Source: Siphonodentalium dalli (taxonomy: Eukaryota > Mollusca > Scaphopoda > Gadilida > Siphonodentaliidae). Taken from it: DNA of 64,000 nucleotides. A program made the position numbers and the translations under genes. The stretch covers positions 99,841,319 to 99,905,318 of the forward strand of contig CP136066.1 of assembly GCA_032622095.1 (NCBI GenBank). Direction: 5' to 3'. The notes under the pieces are model-generated. The model saw nothing but the letters and a program-made list of their open reading frames with translations, was not told the DNA's origin and searched no databases. Numbering within the stretch: the first letter of the stretch is position 1; every line of letters starts with the position of its first letter. Positions 11,720 through 24,368 of the stretch are shown here, piece by piece.

Positions 11720-12937
11720 GACGATCATGCTAAAATATCCTCTTTTGACAGAAACTGTTGGTACAATTTGTCCGACAGAACCTCATACTACATGTACCTG
11801 TATAGGCCTCGTGGTTCCGATCTAATTATATTGTGGACCGGTACATATAGAAAACGTACATATGTTAGTTACATGTATATGGTGTCAAATCTGACACAAA
11901 TTTAATAAATACCACAGATATATTAATCCATACGGCATATTGCATGAATAGAAATTTAAATATATGCAGGCCTATAGATGTCTAACTGAAAAGGGCATTT
12001 TCATAAACTGTAATAATAAAATAATGTATATATTATAATTATAGCTCTGTCGTCCATGCGACTCAAACGAAATACAGAACAAAACACTTTCCGGACTTTC
12101 TGTGGACTATAACAATATATACCGGCACGGTATAATATCACTCTAATATCGGTATAGGCTAGGGCACATGCATGAAATAGCCATTTAGCTGACCATGACA
12201 ACACACACGCATTTCCCAAAGACCATGTATATATTTGAAAGATATAGAGATATCAATTTACATTTATGACAGCTCAGCTAGACCCAACGTCGAATAGATC
12301 CTTAATTCAATCACCTACATGTATTTATGGCATGCACATGTTAAATAACATATGGACGCAGGCGACCCGCGACCGATTGTAGCTCTCCCTAGCTCATAGC
12401 AGATTTACGACCCATGCACCGATAGATTAATTTGGACACCCCCTAAGGATAACTATTATGTATTTATGTACACTGCATCGGTGTGATTCACAATTAGTAG
12501 ATTGACATTTAACTAAAACTCCATGTCAACTTGTATCCCCACGGGTGGAACTTGAACACCGGGATCATTTTCATATATATAGGCGATGTCCGACTGTGTT
12601 GATTTAACTGTATATCATACTGAGAGCTCGCAAAGCTGTTACAGAAAGTGGCGTTATAAATGAATCAGAATCGGATAGGTATGCCATCATACAGATTTCT
12701 CACCAAACGGCGGTATTAGAAACGAGTTTAAATATATGGTATTCAGTGTTATGCATGTATATATAATCAACCAGAATAAGAATCGAACAATATAATTACA
12801 ATATAAAAGTTAACTTACCTGAAAAAGTCATATATTCCAACATATTAAGTGTCATATTTTATGCCGATTCTCTGATTCTCTAGTTATCTTCTTGAGATAT
12901 TCAAAACAAAGAGCCGGTAACCACGTGACTCATTACC
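11720..12937. other. Unassigned AT-rich stretch
   Basis: No gene, repeat unit or RNA recognised in about 1.2 kb. Confidence 0.5.
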
Positions 12938-13043
12938 CAGTGTTCAAATTACGGTACAAAGTTCCATCAAGGTGCTTACGGAACAATGTACCACGGTGAA
13001 AACGGTACTACGATCCGTTTTCACACGGAAAATAATAACAGTG
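12938..13043. mobile_element. Short relative of the GTACGG TIR element (copy 2)
   Basis: It starts CAGTGTTCAAATTACGGTAC and ends AATAATAACAGTG. It carries TTACGGAACAATGTACC, the minisatellite word of the element at 6979-7339, only once. It is probably a compact or internally reduced member of that family. Confidence 0.65.
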
Positions 13044-13062
13044 TATACATTCACCGACATAT

Positions 13063-14093
13063 ACAGTCTCTTTATAAGGCCGACGAAAATCCTAACGTAT
13101 GTACGTCTCTATATCTCTCTATTAAAATTAGGTTATGTATTGAAGGGATTCCCTCCACTTCATTGGAGAGTGGCGCAGACAACGTGCGCTTCCATTGGTT
13201 TATGGCGTAACAAAACACTTCACATGTCAGAGGTCAATGACGTGTTGACATTGACATTGTCAAACTATTGTTGGAAAACTGAATACAGGGGATATATCCA
13301 TAATTCATTATACTCATCGCAATATATGAGACATCATCTTAAGAGCTTTTATCAGTCAACGATATTCATGACTTATTGGCTGTGGACACACGTACCACAG
13401 TAGCGATGGCATAGTAAGTGTGACAATTTATTATGGTGGAGTTTGGTGACAATTGGTCTTCATAAGGACAATGCAATGTGCATGTTTGCACAATCATTGT
13501 ACCAAGCTCTACCAACGTCGCAGTCGATCTCTCAAGGATTTATCTACCTGGAATTTTTGTCGCCGTTGATCTTTACTCAACACGCAAACATCGCAATTGG
13601 ATAACTGTCTTAATACGCATGAAATTAATGTAAGTATATAAACAAGCATTGAGATCATATCAATAAAACGTACTATATATCATATAGAATACAATTTAGC
13701 AAAACGTAATGAGTAGAGATCAACCTTGGTGAAACGCAATGGGTTAATTGGCCCAGTCGACTCATTGTGCGGAAACTCAACGTGCAACATGGCTAGCTAT
13801 GACATAGTAATTACTGTCACCAAACTCCACCATACTAAGTTGTCACACCTACTATGCCATCGCTACTGTCGTACGTGTGTCTGCAGCCATTATTCTTTCG
13901 TATCTTGTATTTGTAACCATTTCTATATAATACCATTCTCAAAAACATTTACTACGCCAGGAATGCACTCCATTCTTGGAAATGGTGTTTACGTCATGTT
14001 GGGAATGCCGCGTCGTTGTAGATATGGAATATAATGGAAACATCTAGAGACGTACATCCGTTAGGATTTTCATCAGCTTTTCAAAGAGACTGT
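13063..14093. mobile_element. Outer inverted repeat pair enclosing another element
   Basis: About 50 bp at 13063-13113 (ACAGTCTCTTT, GAAAATCCTAACG, ATGTACGTCTCTA) recurs inverted at 14043-14093. The arms enclose the separate inverted-repeat element at 13376-13890, and their distances to that inner element differ on the two sides. A nested insertion is the simplest reading. Confidence 0.65.
13376..13890. mobile_element. Long-TIR element, GTGTGACAATTTATTATGG family (copy 1)
   Basis: Arms of about 100 bp are inverted: the left has ACACACGTACCACAGTAGCG, ATGGCATAGTAAGTGTGACA and TGGTGGAGTTTGGTGACAAT, and the right carries the reverse complement ending in GTACGTGTGTCTGCAG. The unique interior includes GATCAACCTTGGTGAAACGC and AATGGGTTAATTGGCCCAGT. 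The same interior and arms occur in opposite orientation at 49208-49915. No transposase is visible, so the element is non-autonomous. Confidence 0.82.
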
Positions 14094-14699
14094 TAAATAT
14101 ACTATAGACTAATTTCTCGATGTTGTTCAGAAAATTAGTTCAACAGGGACCAAACCACTCCATCGTACACTGAGGGGTGTTCAGATAATACATACAGGTA
14201 ATGTGTATAGAAACACCTTTTATCTTAGTTTCTTTGTTGAACACTTACAATGTAAATAACCGCCACACACTAGATAACAATAATCACGAAACTACCCATC
14301 AAGGAGTATCCGGTTATCAAAGTACGGATATGAAACTAGTCTATCGACCTGATCCTCTTTTGGAAATAATCCCATTGATATACAATACTCCGGCTCGTCC
14401 GTGCGTTAGCCGCATATTTATTGTGCCATAGAGTGAATGCGATTTGGAGATAATTGCATGTATGTATTGTGGGTGTCCTGGTATTGTCCACCACAATGTA
14501 CATGGTAAGACAAACGACTTTACATGTATCTCCGGTTAACATAATTTGTTATGTAATCTGGATGACACTAAAGGTTTTGTCGCGGTTATTGTAATTACAT
14601 AGACCTTTGACGGACTGGACTGATATCTTTCACAAATTTATCAATGATGATGTCTTAAACTTATCTATATTTACAAATTGCTGCGATTCAGTCAGTCGG
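14094..14699. other. Unassigned stretch
   Basis: Nothing recognised apart from short chance frames. Confidence 0.5.
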
Positions 14700-15460
14700 C
14701 TACATAAATAAAAGGTCGCATACCCCACGTCCCCCGAAACGATGTGGTTTATTTGGGACGTTGACCTTTATTTCAAGACCACGTAAGTCAAATTCTGCAT
14801 ACATTTTACGCCAACTTGCGATCGAGCACATGCGTGTTCTCAAAGTGAACCACACACCAAATATCAATATATTCTGGTGCAGATTGCTCAAATTATCATT
14901 TAGACAATGTAAACAGTATGATTTCTAAGTCGAACAAATGCATGCACACAAGTCCGTCATAAATCATTGGTCATGACACAACTCGAAATTGACCTGTGTC
15001 TTCTGTAAACCATTTACCAATACCAAGAGATTTGTTAAACATTGTTAAAGTTATCATTCGGACAACCAAAATATTTAGATTTGTAAGTCGAAAAGAGGCA
15101 TAGGTCCATCATAGGACCATCTTTAAAATCGAACTTAGTCTGTGTCTTCTCAAATGTGAACTACGTGGCGAATATTTAGAAATTACTTTGATATTGCCCA
15201 AATTATCATTCGGACGACCCAAAAATTTAGATTTCTAAGTAAAATAAAAGGCATAACTCCGCCAACAATTATCGCACTATGACCAAAATCGAACTTGGAC
15301 TGGGTCTTATCAAATGAGAACCAACCACGTACCAAATATCAAGAAATTCTGTCGAATATTGCTGAAATTATCATCCGGACAGCATAAATACGATTTTCCA
15401 AGTCGAAAAAGGAGCACAACTGCGACAAAACACATCATCGGAGCGTGACCAATTTCGCTC
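14700..15460. repeat. Degenerate tandem array, about 155-bp unit
   Basis: The marker word ATTATCATTCGGACAACC (and variants) recurs near 14891, 15048, 15201 and 15365. Each is preceded by ACCAAATATCAAGAAATTCT-type sequence and followed by TTAGATTTCTAAGTCGAA, then CATCAT and AAATCGAACTTG. Between three and four units are present, with spacing of about 153 to 164 bp. Confidence 0.8.
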
Positions 15461-16032
15461 TTGACCTTAAAACGTGACACTTTATGAGCCAGGAATGGAA
15501 AAAAGGAGAATGGCGCCAAAATCGATGTTTTTTTATATATAAATGTTAGGGAAGTGGCTGACGAAAAACACATAACTGTTTAGCCAAGTCCGTATTTGTC
15601 TATGGCTGTTAGCCGATACGAAACATGTCAACAGTTTGATTACATGTTGTGGTCAACGCCAGGTAACCATGCACGTAAATTAAATAACATAATACTGCAC
15701 ATGTACAAAAACGCTCATTTTCATTAACTTTACCCTGAAAGATTTTGCTGATACGGTAGCTACCAAAGGTAGCATTTAGCTTTCTGTCGAAGCGGGTTGC
15801 CACTGTACGCCTGATATTGTCACAAATGTAGTTGCTCATTCGCAGGTTTACCGTCAACTCTGTAAAGACATGCTCACACAATGGCGAGGAAAACATTGCA
15901 AAAAGTTTGAGAGCAAAACTTCAGTCACAATTCACAAACTATGTCTCCGATTTCTGTACTTATCACGAGGGGATTTATCATTACAGGGATGACTGTTTAA
16001 TATATGATTCTTGTCAGATAGTATGATGTAGC
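15461..16032. other. Unassigned stretch
   Basis: No family match; short open frames only. Confidence 0.5.
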
Positions 16033-16036
16033 TTCA

Positions 16037-16531
16037 AGGCACGGGCGGCGTTCGTTGCAGAAATATTTTTATCTGTTCAAATCGCCATCAACAGAAGGAA
16101 CACCAATATATATACAGTTCCGCTCATATGCCAAATTATAATCAGCGCGTAAATAGTATATTGTCAAGACGTACGATGGTGTACGCAAACAAGAGACAGC
16201 TCGTGTTACAGAAGGTTGTGATTCTGTTTACATAACACAGCGCAATTCTATTGGTTAATCTCACACAAATGATATAAACGCTCTTTAGTATTTCCATATC
16301 AGGAAAACAGTAACAAATAACGCTCTTTATGTTTACCAATTCCGGATCTAAACAAAAGACAGGAAACGTAGGGTGAACAAAGGGGAAAAATTGACAATAA
16401 CATACTGTTTATGCCATATTTCTGATTGGTATAAGAACAATGTCTGTCTATATCTTACTATTCCTTCTGTTTAAGGCGGTTTTTGATGGAGGTGAATATT
16501 TTAACAAGCATACCCACCGCCACCCGTATCT
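16037..16531 (-). mobile_element. TTAA-family MITE, subfamily A (copy 1)
   Basis: About 495 bp, begins AGGCACGGGCGGCG and ends CCACCCGTATCT, flanked by TTCA and TTAA, which I read as a TTAA duplication with one mutation. It contains two subterminal AACGCTCTTTA words near 16267 and 16316 and the blocks CATACTGTTTATGCCATAT and GACGTACGATGGTGTACG. It is the inverted partner of the copy at 17600-18121. TTAA targeting suggests a piggyBac-like or other TTAA-specific transposase, but no transposase of that kind is in this window. Confidence 0.85.
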
Positions 16532-16614
16532 TTAAGGCAAGAGTCAGTTGAAAAATCTCCTGCAGAATACCATACATTGTATAGCTCAGGTATATATATG
16601 GTGACACACCCCAA

Positions 16615-17130
16615 CTTTAGGGTGAGACGTACGTTTTGCATAAATCCAGCCAAAAATGGCAAGATATTTAAAAAAATGAATTTCTCTGGATCTATCCGGC
16701 AAAATATCTTGAGGTTCTCATATCGTCATCTTCATTGTATATAGACTATGAGCAATTATGAAGAAACAAAAACAAAATGGATTTTAATACATTTGAGAGG
16801 TTGAAAATCTTATTTATTTTTTGTCTCTTTCGGTACCAAGAACTGCTAGAATAATTAACAATGTTTGCACAAAAATCCAATCACCAACTATCTTATTGTC
16901 TTGGGTCTAGGAGATGAGTCTTAATTGTATCACAATGTTGAGTTAGATTTTAATTACATAATATAGCATCATACCACCTCTATTATAATGAAGAATAAAG
17001 CAAATATTCCAGCCCAAATGAAAAAAAATATTGATATGCAGTGTGATCCACTCGATCAGAATGTTATCAACTTGAATTAGGCCACAATGTTAAGATATAT
17101 TGTGGTCAGCTCTAAAATGGCTATGAACCC
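16615..17130 (+). repeat. Dispersed 0.5-kb repeat RA (copy 1)
   Basis: This interval aligns by eye with 46145-46620 in the same orientation. Shared blocks include TTTTGCATAAATCCAGCC / TTTTGTATAAATCCTGCC, AATGGCAAGA, ATCATCTTCATTGTAT, GAATTTTAATACATTT, AATGTTGAGTTAGATTTTAA and ATAGCATCATACC. Divergence is substantial, with many substitutions and short gaps, so the copies are old. No frame is conserved between them in an obvious way. Confidence 0.75.
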
Positions 17131-17595
17131 GTGACCACAACTCATCTCAGTCGAATTTTTCATTGATCAACAGGCGTGACAAGGGAATTCACATATATAG
17201 AATATTAGTTATGGGTAGTTGCCTTTCTAAATTAAAATAATCATTAATTTTCACGAATCAAGAATAATTAAATCTCTTCTCATGATTTTGAGATATATCA
17301 TGGATATAAGAACTACTTTTGAAAAAAATGTATTTTACAGAAGTTCTTGGTACCTGAAAATATTGAAATTTAAAACTTTGTTCATGCAATAAAAGTCAAG
17401 TAAATGATGTGATGATATCCAATTGGTCGATGGTTCTAAAATATTGTGTCACAATAATCGCCTGTACCAAATTTATTTCACTCACGCTCTATATTACATA
17501 ACACGTTTGTCGGACGCAAGCATGGACGCTCTTTATAAGAGACGACCATTGAAATTTTTCCTTGATTGACAAAATGAGTTCAAACTTCTTCTTTT
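17131..17595. other. Unassigned stretch between MITE copies
   Basis: The only item noted is a GACGCTCTTTATAAGAG word near 17525, matching the motif inside the flanking MITEs but lying outside them. Confidence 0.45.
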
Positions 17596-17599
17596 TTTA

Positions 17600-18121
17600 A
17601 GATACGAGCGGCGGTGGTGGTGGTGGGTATGCTGTTAAAATATTCAGCTCCGTCAAAAACCGCCATAAACAGAAAGAATAGTAATATATAGACAGACTTT
17701 GTTCTTATACAAATCAGAGATATGGCATAAACAGTATGCTATTGTCAAATTTTTTCCTTTGTTATGTAAACCAAAGAAAAAAACGTTGCAGAACCTGGCT
17801 TTTGTTTAGATCCGGATATGGTAAACATAAAGAGCGTTATTTGTTACTGTTTTCTTGATATGGAAATAATAAAGAGCGTTTATATAATTTGTGAGTGATT
17901 ATCCAATAGAATGGCGCTGTGTTATGTAAAAAGAAGCAAAACTGTAACACGGGCGGGTTCTTGTTTACGTACACCATCGTACGTCTTGACGACAATATAC
18001 TATTTACGCGCTGATTTTGTTTGGCATATGAACAACACTATATACTGTGTTTTAATATTCCTTCTGTTGGTGGCGATTTGAACAAATATGAATATTTCTG
18101 AAATGAACGCCGCCCGTGCCT
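17600..18121 (+). mobile_element. TTAA-family MITE, subfamily A (copy 2)
   Basis: It begins at TTTAAGATACGAGCGGCGG and ends CGCCGCCCGTGCCT followed by TTAA (18122-18125). It contains AAACATAAAGAGCGTTATTT near 17827 and ATAATAAAGAGCGTTTATAT near 17865. It is inverted relative to copy 1, with about 1.07 kb between them. Confidence 0.85.
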
Positions 18122-18125
18122 TTAA

Positions 18126-18534
18126 AAGTTGATATCTGGCCATCAAAAACCTCATAATAATGTCAAATGGGTACGATCTAATTATGTTCGGGTGTATAAA
18201 ACGTACAAATGATGGTTATATGGTGTCAAACAGGATAAATCATCTTTAAAACGAGTAGAACATCACTGTTGATAACAATTAGTATTGTGCATGCAGCGCT
18301 AATTGAACAGATGATTATTCTATTCACAGCTTTCGTTTTTGAACTTCCAAATGTATCTTTAGCTCTGTTGCAACATTAAATTATAAAACCACGCCCTGAT
18401 ATTGTGAGCATACAGATAGTTTGTCCCGCTTCTTTGTGGAACATATATTGATAACGGTTGTTTATTCTCGGTAAATTATGTGAGGTTTTTTTCAGGGAAA
18501 ATAACGTCTGTATAATAGAAATGTTGTATGAATT
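18126..18534. other. Unassigned stretch
   Basis: Nothing recognised. Confidence 0.5.
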
Positions 18535-18900
18535 ACAGACATATTATGGGCTTGCGAAACTGATAAGTTGGTATACAGGCTCTATGCCAACTGGGGGACT
18601 GAAGCATTCTATTAACATTGCCGAAAATCTCATGAAAATCGACCATACCAATCCATAGAAAACTACGAGTGAACTACGCTCAATTGTAAATATTTACTTC
18701 TCGATTCGGGACGCATCTATCTGCGATAAACTAACGAACACGATCTCGCCATCGAAAGTCACTTTATTGAATTAGTATATAAGAATGTCAATGTGTGTAG
18801 TTAATTTTGGATATTTGTAAAAATAACTACTTTGAGCAAGATTATTCTCCATTTTAATTTGATCACCCTGCCGGAATGTTTCACGTCACTTTAATTGACC
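18535..18900 (+). repeat. Dispersed 0.37-kb repeat RB (copy 1)
   Basis: Three diverged copies exist in this window, all in the same orientation: here, 35780-36160 and 37680-38047. The best conserved block is GAACTACGCTCAATTGTAAA followed by TATTTACTTCTCGATTCGGG ACGC. Others are ATAAGTTGGTATACAGGC, ATCGACC, TGATCACCCT and CACGTCACTTTAAT. Copies 1 and 2 are more alike than either is to copy 3. No protein or RNA family was recognised. Confidence 0.8.
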
Positions 18901-19536
18901 TATACTGGCGAATTACGCAAATATCAATTATGTCAGTTTGAAAGCAAATACCGTCGATGGTACAATTATGTTTCAGGAACATTGAACAAGTATGGCCCTC
19001 TGGATGTATTTCGCAGGTAAACATCAGTTATTGAATTTATATACACTTACCTCCGTATGTGAATACCGGGAACACACAGTAAAGAATTAACAAGGCAGGA
19101 TACATCCTTGTGAATTATCGGAACTTCGGAGCTACAGGTAACCAGCATGAAGGATCCGGTTAATCAATGTTCCTTACTGGAGTCAGCGAAAGTATTTATA
19201 TGCGGAATGATCCAACGATTACAATCAACTCCTTTGTCATTCTGGCTAATTATCAATCGCCGCCAATTTATTGTTGACAGTTGATGACCTGTAGGGCATC
19301 GAATCGGATCGTACATCGAATTATTTCGTTCATTGTGCTGTTCAGAGAAATTAAATGCTGGAGAATATCTTAGCACAAATACTCACATAATTGACCTATA
19401 ACGTGAAATAGGTACATACTGTGATTATTTGATTCTGAAATACGCAGATAATGGAGTCATAGCCTTTATTTCAATTTATGGCGCGGACCACAGTGAAAAC
19501 ATGTTAAAGAGCGTGAACCTGTGCCATTGTTCGCAC
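18901..19536. other. Unassigned stretch
   Basis: No gene or repeat recognised; a TTAAAGAGCGTGAAC word lies near 19504. Confidence 0.5.
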
Positions 19537-19640
19537 ATAATCTGCTTAGAATCGCCTCATCGTGAGTCGATAATGTGACTAAACTATTCTCATTTTCAGC
19601 ACATTATCGACTCAAAATTAGGCAATTCTAAGCAGATTAT
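19537..19640. mobile_element. Hairpin MITE, about 104 bp
   Basis: ATAATCTGCTTAGAATCGCC and TGAGTCGATAATGTG at the left are matched inverted by CACATTATCGACTCA and GGCAATTCTAAGCAGATTAT at the right. The loop is about 20 bp. The size and shape suggest a MITE or solo hairpin. Confidence 0.8.
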
Positions 19641-20640
19641 CTACCTAAAAACACGTTTTATTATAAGGGATCGTGTGCTAGTTTTATGGAGAACAGGCTG
19701 AATGGGGCGTTGGGGTAAACATTTATTCCGAATGATAAAGTAACATAAACATCCATATATATATTCGAATGTAGGTACATGTATGTCTGTCTTTTTGTCC
19801 GCTATATACGTTAGCAGCAGACCATCTAGAAGACATCACATATGTTTAGCGGGAGTAGTTCGTCACGAGAGAGATACTTGGGTAATATTTATAAAGAGAC
19901 ACTGTCGGGGTTATGGACAGAAAATGGGGAGGGGGCAACACAACTCGATATTTTTGTCGCCGATCTCCACTAACTTTATTTCGGCCAATTTGGCCGGTTA
20001 CTTCATGTGACTTTTTCATCTGACGTGTGTGTCGGAATAATGATATGGAGGATTTATGTAAATGTTAGCCCAAACTACATTTCCAAGTAACGATGGTTTT
20101 GTTGTTTATTTTGAGGAATAATACCGCGTCAGATGAATTCAGCCCAAATATGTTAACAGTTGTCGTGTAAAACATTCGGCAGTAAGTTAGCGTTATTTAG
20201 TATTTGTGGATGTCCTTTAACATGGGGAAAATAGACTACTGCGCTTGAACGAGCATGTGAATTGTCGTTTTTAATGTATAGCAACTTTATAATCAATAAC
20301 AGAGGCATTCTCTGTCAAATAAGGTCGCTCTATTTACGATACCAATTGGGGAACTTTGTAAATTAAATTACGCGTAAACTTAACCTGCTGCAAATAGAAA
20401 AGGTGTCGGAATCGGCGTACTCGCCCCATGGGCTAACTCGCCTAATCGGCGCGTGCCAACTCGGAATAAAAGGCCAACTCGGAATAAAAGATGCATACGG
20501 GGTGTTATATGGCGTTTGGTCCGTTGTTTCTCAATGAATATTATTGAAATTTGGTGTATATGTCCGGGCTGGGACATGGAATACAACAACGTTTGAATTG
20601 TTTTAAATTTACAAATTTGTTGATTTTATTCATTTTGTTT
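19641..20640. other. Unassigned stretch with one short duplication
   Basis: CCAACTCGGAATAAAAG occurs twice in tandem near 20457 and 20474. Otherwise nothing was recognised in about 1 kb. Confidence 0.5.
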
Positions 20641-20676
20641 TCGTTCTGAAACACACTATAAAGTGTATATAATATA

Positions 20677-20915
20677 ATAACGAACACGAGACATACATAA
20701 TTTATGAACTGTTAACAAAAGATATCAAATTCAATACATGACAAAGATGACTCAGTGGAGTTTATAAAGTGAACATAAAAACATTGAGGTAAGAATCTGT
20801 TTAAGGAATTCAACTTTATTTAATGATAATAAACACATAAATTAAAATAACAAACATGAGACATACATGATTTATAAACTGTTAACAACAGATATCAAAC
20901 TCAATACATGACAAA
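20677..20915 (+). repeat. 169-bp tandem repeat, interrupted by the giant foldback
   Basis: The unit AATAACGAACACGAGACATA starts at 20677 and again near 20846 (AATAACAAACATGAGACATA). The first copy reads through CATGACAAAGATGACTCAGT. The second stops after CATGACAAA, and the continuation GATGACTCAGTGAAGTTTAT appears 5.27 kb later at 26189. This gives an internal empty-site reference for the insertion. Confidence 0.9.
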
Positions 20916-22733
20916 TAGTCGGGGAGCCAATAAGGTCCACCTGCACCCCCCCCCCCGATGATTACAAATAACCTTATTTTTATTGTTCCCTATGGTATCC
21001 AGATAAAGAATCCGGAATTCTCCGAAAAATAAAGGTGGCCCTACTAGGTGCTAGAGCCATTTGAATCCAAGATGGCCGCCATTTCCTCTAATTCCGACCA
21101 GCTGTATTTAATCGTTGTAATAGATCGGTTGTTAGCAAAAGACACAGACAAAATATATGCCATTTGTTGGTATGATGTCCTTCTTCAAAATGACGGCACA
21201 AAATTTCGAAAAAAATTCAAAATGGCCGCCGAAAAATGACGTCATCTGCACGAAAATAGGAAATTTAATTAATATTTCACCATATCTTCCATTTTTCTTC
21301 ACATTAATCATTAGTAAATGTCAATGTTTTTGAGACAGTCATCAAGCGTGATATTATAGCGTCATTTTAAGACATTTGCCATTGACGAGGGTTCCGTAAT
21401 AGATACAGAAAGAGGATTTGAAAAAGAGGGGTAAGAGTTTCGATTTTTTGCAAGACGATTTTGATAGTCATTTTATCGACAAACCACACAGGCTGTTAAT
21501 AGAATGTCAACAACTATGTGCTTTATTTTATTGGACGGATGTTTTACTTCAATGGGAATGAAATTGGTGTAGAAAATTTCCAAAATGGCCGCCGAAAATA
21601 TGAAAAATGGTAAATATTGCCCCAGGGTGTCCTGCAATGGCTTACAAGTTGTGGTTAATATATAAAATTGGCTAATCTGTATTATATACATTGCATACTA
21701 ACATGTCTGATGCACCATGGATCATTGTTTCTATTGTCACCACTGACATCACCAGAAATATTGGATTTTTCTCTCACAAACTTGACAAAAATTTCGACAA
21801 AAATTCACTTTTCAGGGTTGGACAATTGTTTTAAGTAAAATGCAACTATCATTGGTATCAAAGGTATTTATTGTATTGGTCTATCTTAAATATGTCACAC
21901 TACGGTGTTTATAGACCAAATTGCTCAAGATGGCTTCCAAAATGGCAACCAAATTTATAAAAAGTTAATTTTTTACATATATCCCGAACATTATTCTCTG
22001 CGTTATCCGACAAGGTAGTAAATTGTGACTCACTTGGTTATTGTACGTGTTAGTTAATTAACTGACAACTACGTTCTATTATGTTTGTCCCAGTTCCGTA
22101 TGGGGCATGACAAATTCATTTTAAAGTTGCAGTATGGAATTTTGCGGAGAACCTCTTTTGTGTTTCTTGCCATATTATTGAAAGGAAATGGGCAGAACTT
22201 TGAAACGGAACTGAGATGAACCATAATATGTGGCTATTCTGGTCCATTATGATAAAACATATCAACTGGATACACGGTGGATGCCAAGATGGTAGCCAGG
22301 GAGTTACTATATGGTCATAGATGAGGTGAATAGGTATACAGGGAGTTATTGTATGGTCAACGGTGAGATGAGTACATGTATGTATACAATTAGTGACTGT
22401 ATGATCATAAATGTAATGAATAGCTATACAGGGAGTGACTAAATGGTCATGTGTCAGGTGTATGAGTATACCCGGTGTTCCTGCTTGGTGACGTGTAGGT
22501 CATGTGTAGGTTATACGGGTATACACATGTGTTGCTATATGGTCATGGGCGAGGGGTATGTGTATATAGCGAGCGGCTATATGGCCATGGATGATGTGCA
22601 TATGCATACATGGAGTGAATATACTGACATGGCTGGGGAGTATTAGTATATCTTGAGTGGCTATTCTGCTATGGTGTGACAAATAGGGATACGGGGAGTG
22701 ACATGGCCAAGGGTGAGGTGAATATATATACAA
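20916..22733 (+). repeat. Left inverted arm of the giant foldback
   Basis: The outer part is non-repetitive and contains several ATGGCCGCC words (near 21070, 21222 and 21585). From about 22290 the arm passes into minisatellite units of the form TATACAGGGAGTGACTATAT, GGTCATGGGTGAGGTGAATA. The match with the right arm is lost after GAATATATATAC at 22733. Confidence 0.9.
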
Positions 22734-24368
22734 TGATTGACCATGATCATGTACGAATGTTTTGAATAGGTACACACGGTGTGACTATATGGCCATAGGT
22801 CAGATGAAGGAGTATACCAGGTGCCATGGGTGAGGGTATGTGTATGAAGCGAGTGGCTATATGACCATTGGTGAGGTGGATATGTATACCCGGGGTGACT
22901 CTATGGTCATTGTTGTGGTGTTGATGTATATATTGAATGTCTATTTGACCATGTGTGTGTGGAGAATAGGTATACATGGGATGACCGTATGGCCAATAGT
23001 GAGGTGAATGGGTATACAAGGAGTGACTCTATGGTTATGGGTCATGTTTAGGATTATACCCGGTGTGACTGCATTGTGACTCATGGCTGTATGGCCATCC
23101 ATGGTCATGGGTCAGGTGTACGTTTATACAGTTGGTCACTATATTGTGATGTCTGTAGTGTTTATGTATATATGGAATGACTGTGTGGTAATGGGTGGCT
23201 ATCGCTTTTCACGTTTAAAGTTCCCCCATGTACACAAACACTATCATGGTGGAGAACTCTTTGATATGACCTCTCTATTGATTAACATATCCTTGCATTA
23301 TTGTGGAAAGCGATAGCCACCCAAATTACACATGTACAACCCACCATGACCTCATATGTACATAAACACCACACAAATGACAATATAGTCACCCACTCTA
23401 TACACATACACCTGACCATACAGCCATATTTGGTTATACTGGTACATGCCACAAATGACGATACAGCCATGAGTCACCTTGCATGAACACCAGGTATACT
23501 CCTACACCTGACCATATAGTCACTATGTGTATACATATTCACCACATTCACGATCATAAAGTCACTCATTGTATACCTATGCACCTCACCGTGGACCATA
23601 CAGCCACTACATGTATATCTATTCGCCATACCCATGACCATAGAGTCAATCCAGATATACATATACACCTCATCAATGGTGAGCCCTTCCAAATATACCA
23701 ATACCCGCACACACGACCACTCATAAGTTTAATACTTGCATATACACCTCGCACATGACAATTCAGCAACTCAATGTATACTTATACACGCCATCCATGA
23801 TCATTCATCTACACCCTATACACCACCGATGATAATACATCCACAACATATATCAATATACGACCCACCCGTTACCAAAAGGGCACTCCCTATATAGCCA
23901 CACGTATGCATATAACTTCAATCTTGACCGTACAGGCATACCAGGTGCACCTATACACATTACCCATAACCATAAAATCACTCCCTATTTATCTACGCAC
24001 TCCATCCATGATCATACAGACAGCACAAATATACATATACACCCACATGTCACAATACAGCCACACACGGTACACATATACATCCCACCACGACATTACA
24101 GTCACTCCATATATACATAAACAACTCACATATGACCATGTAGCTACTCTCGTTATATCTATACACCACAGCAATGCCCATACGGTCACAACGGCCACAC
24201 ACAACAATACACCGTACAGTCACTACATGTATACCGATTCACTTCACACATGCCCATACAGCCACTCCTTATATTCCTATGCATCTCACCATGGACACCC
24301 CACTCATAACCATATAGTCACTCCTTGTATACATATTCACACCATTCATGCCCATACAGTAACTCCCT
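22734..24368. repeat. Strand-switching minisatellite core of the foldback
   Basis: Units of about 42-44 bp run in one orientation up to about 23192. They continue in the opposite orientation from about 23323, so the core itself is a degenerate palindrome. At the switch, GGGTGGCTATCGCTTTTCAC (23193-23212) is matched inverted by GTGGAAAGCGATAGCCACCC (23303-23322), leaving a unique 90-bp loop. The units differ from one another far more than the outer arms differ, and the right half is longer than the left. Confidence 0.85.
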
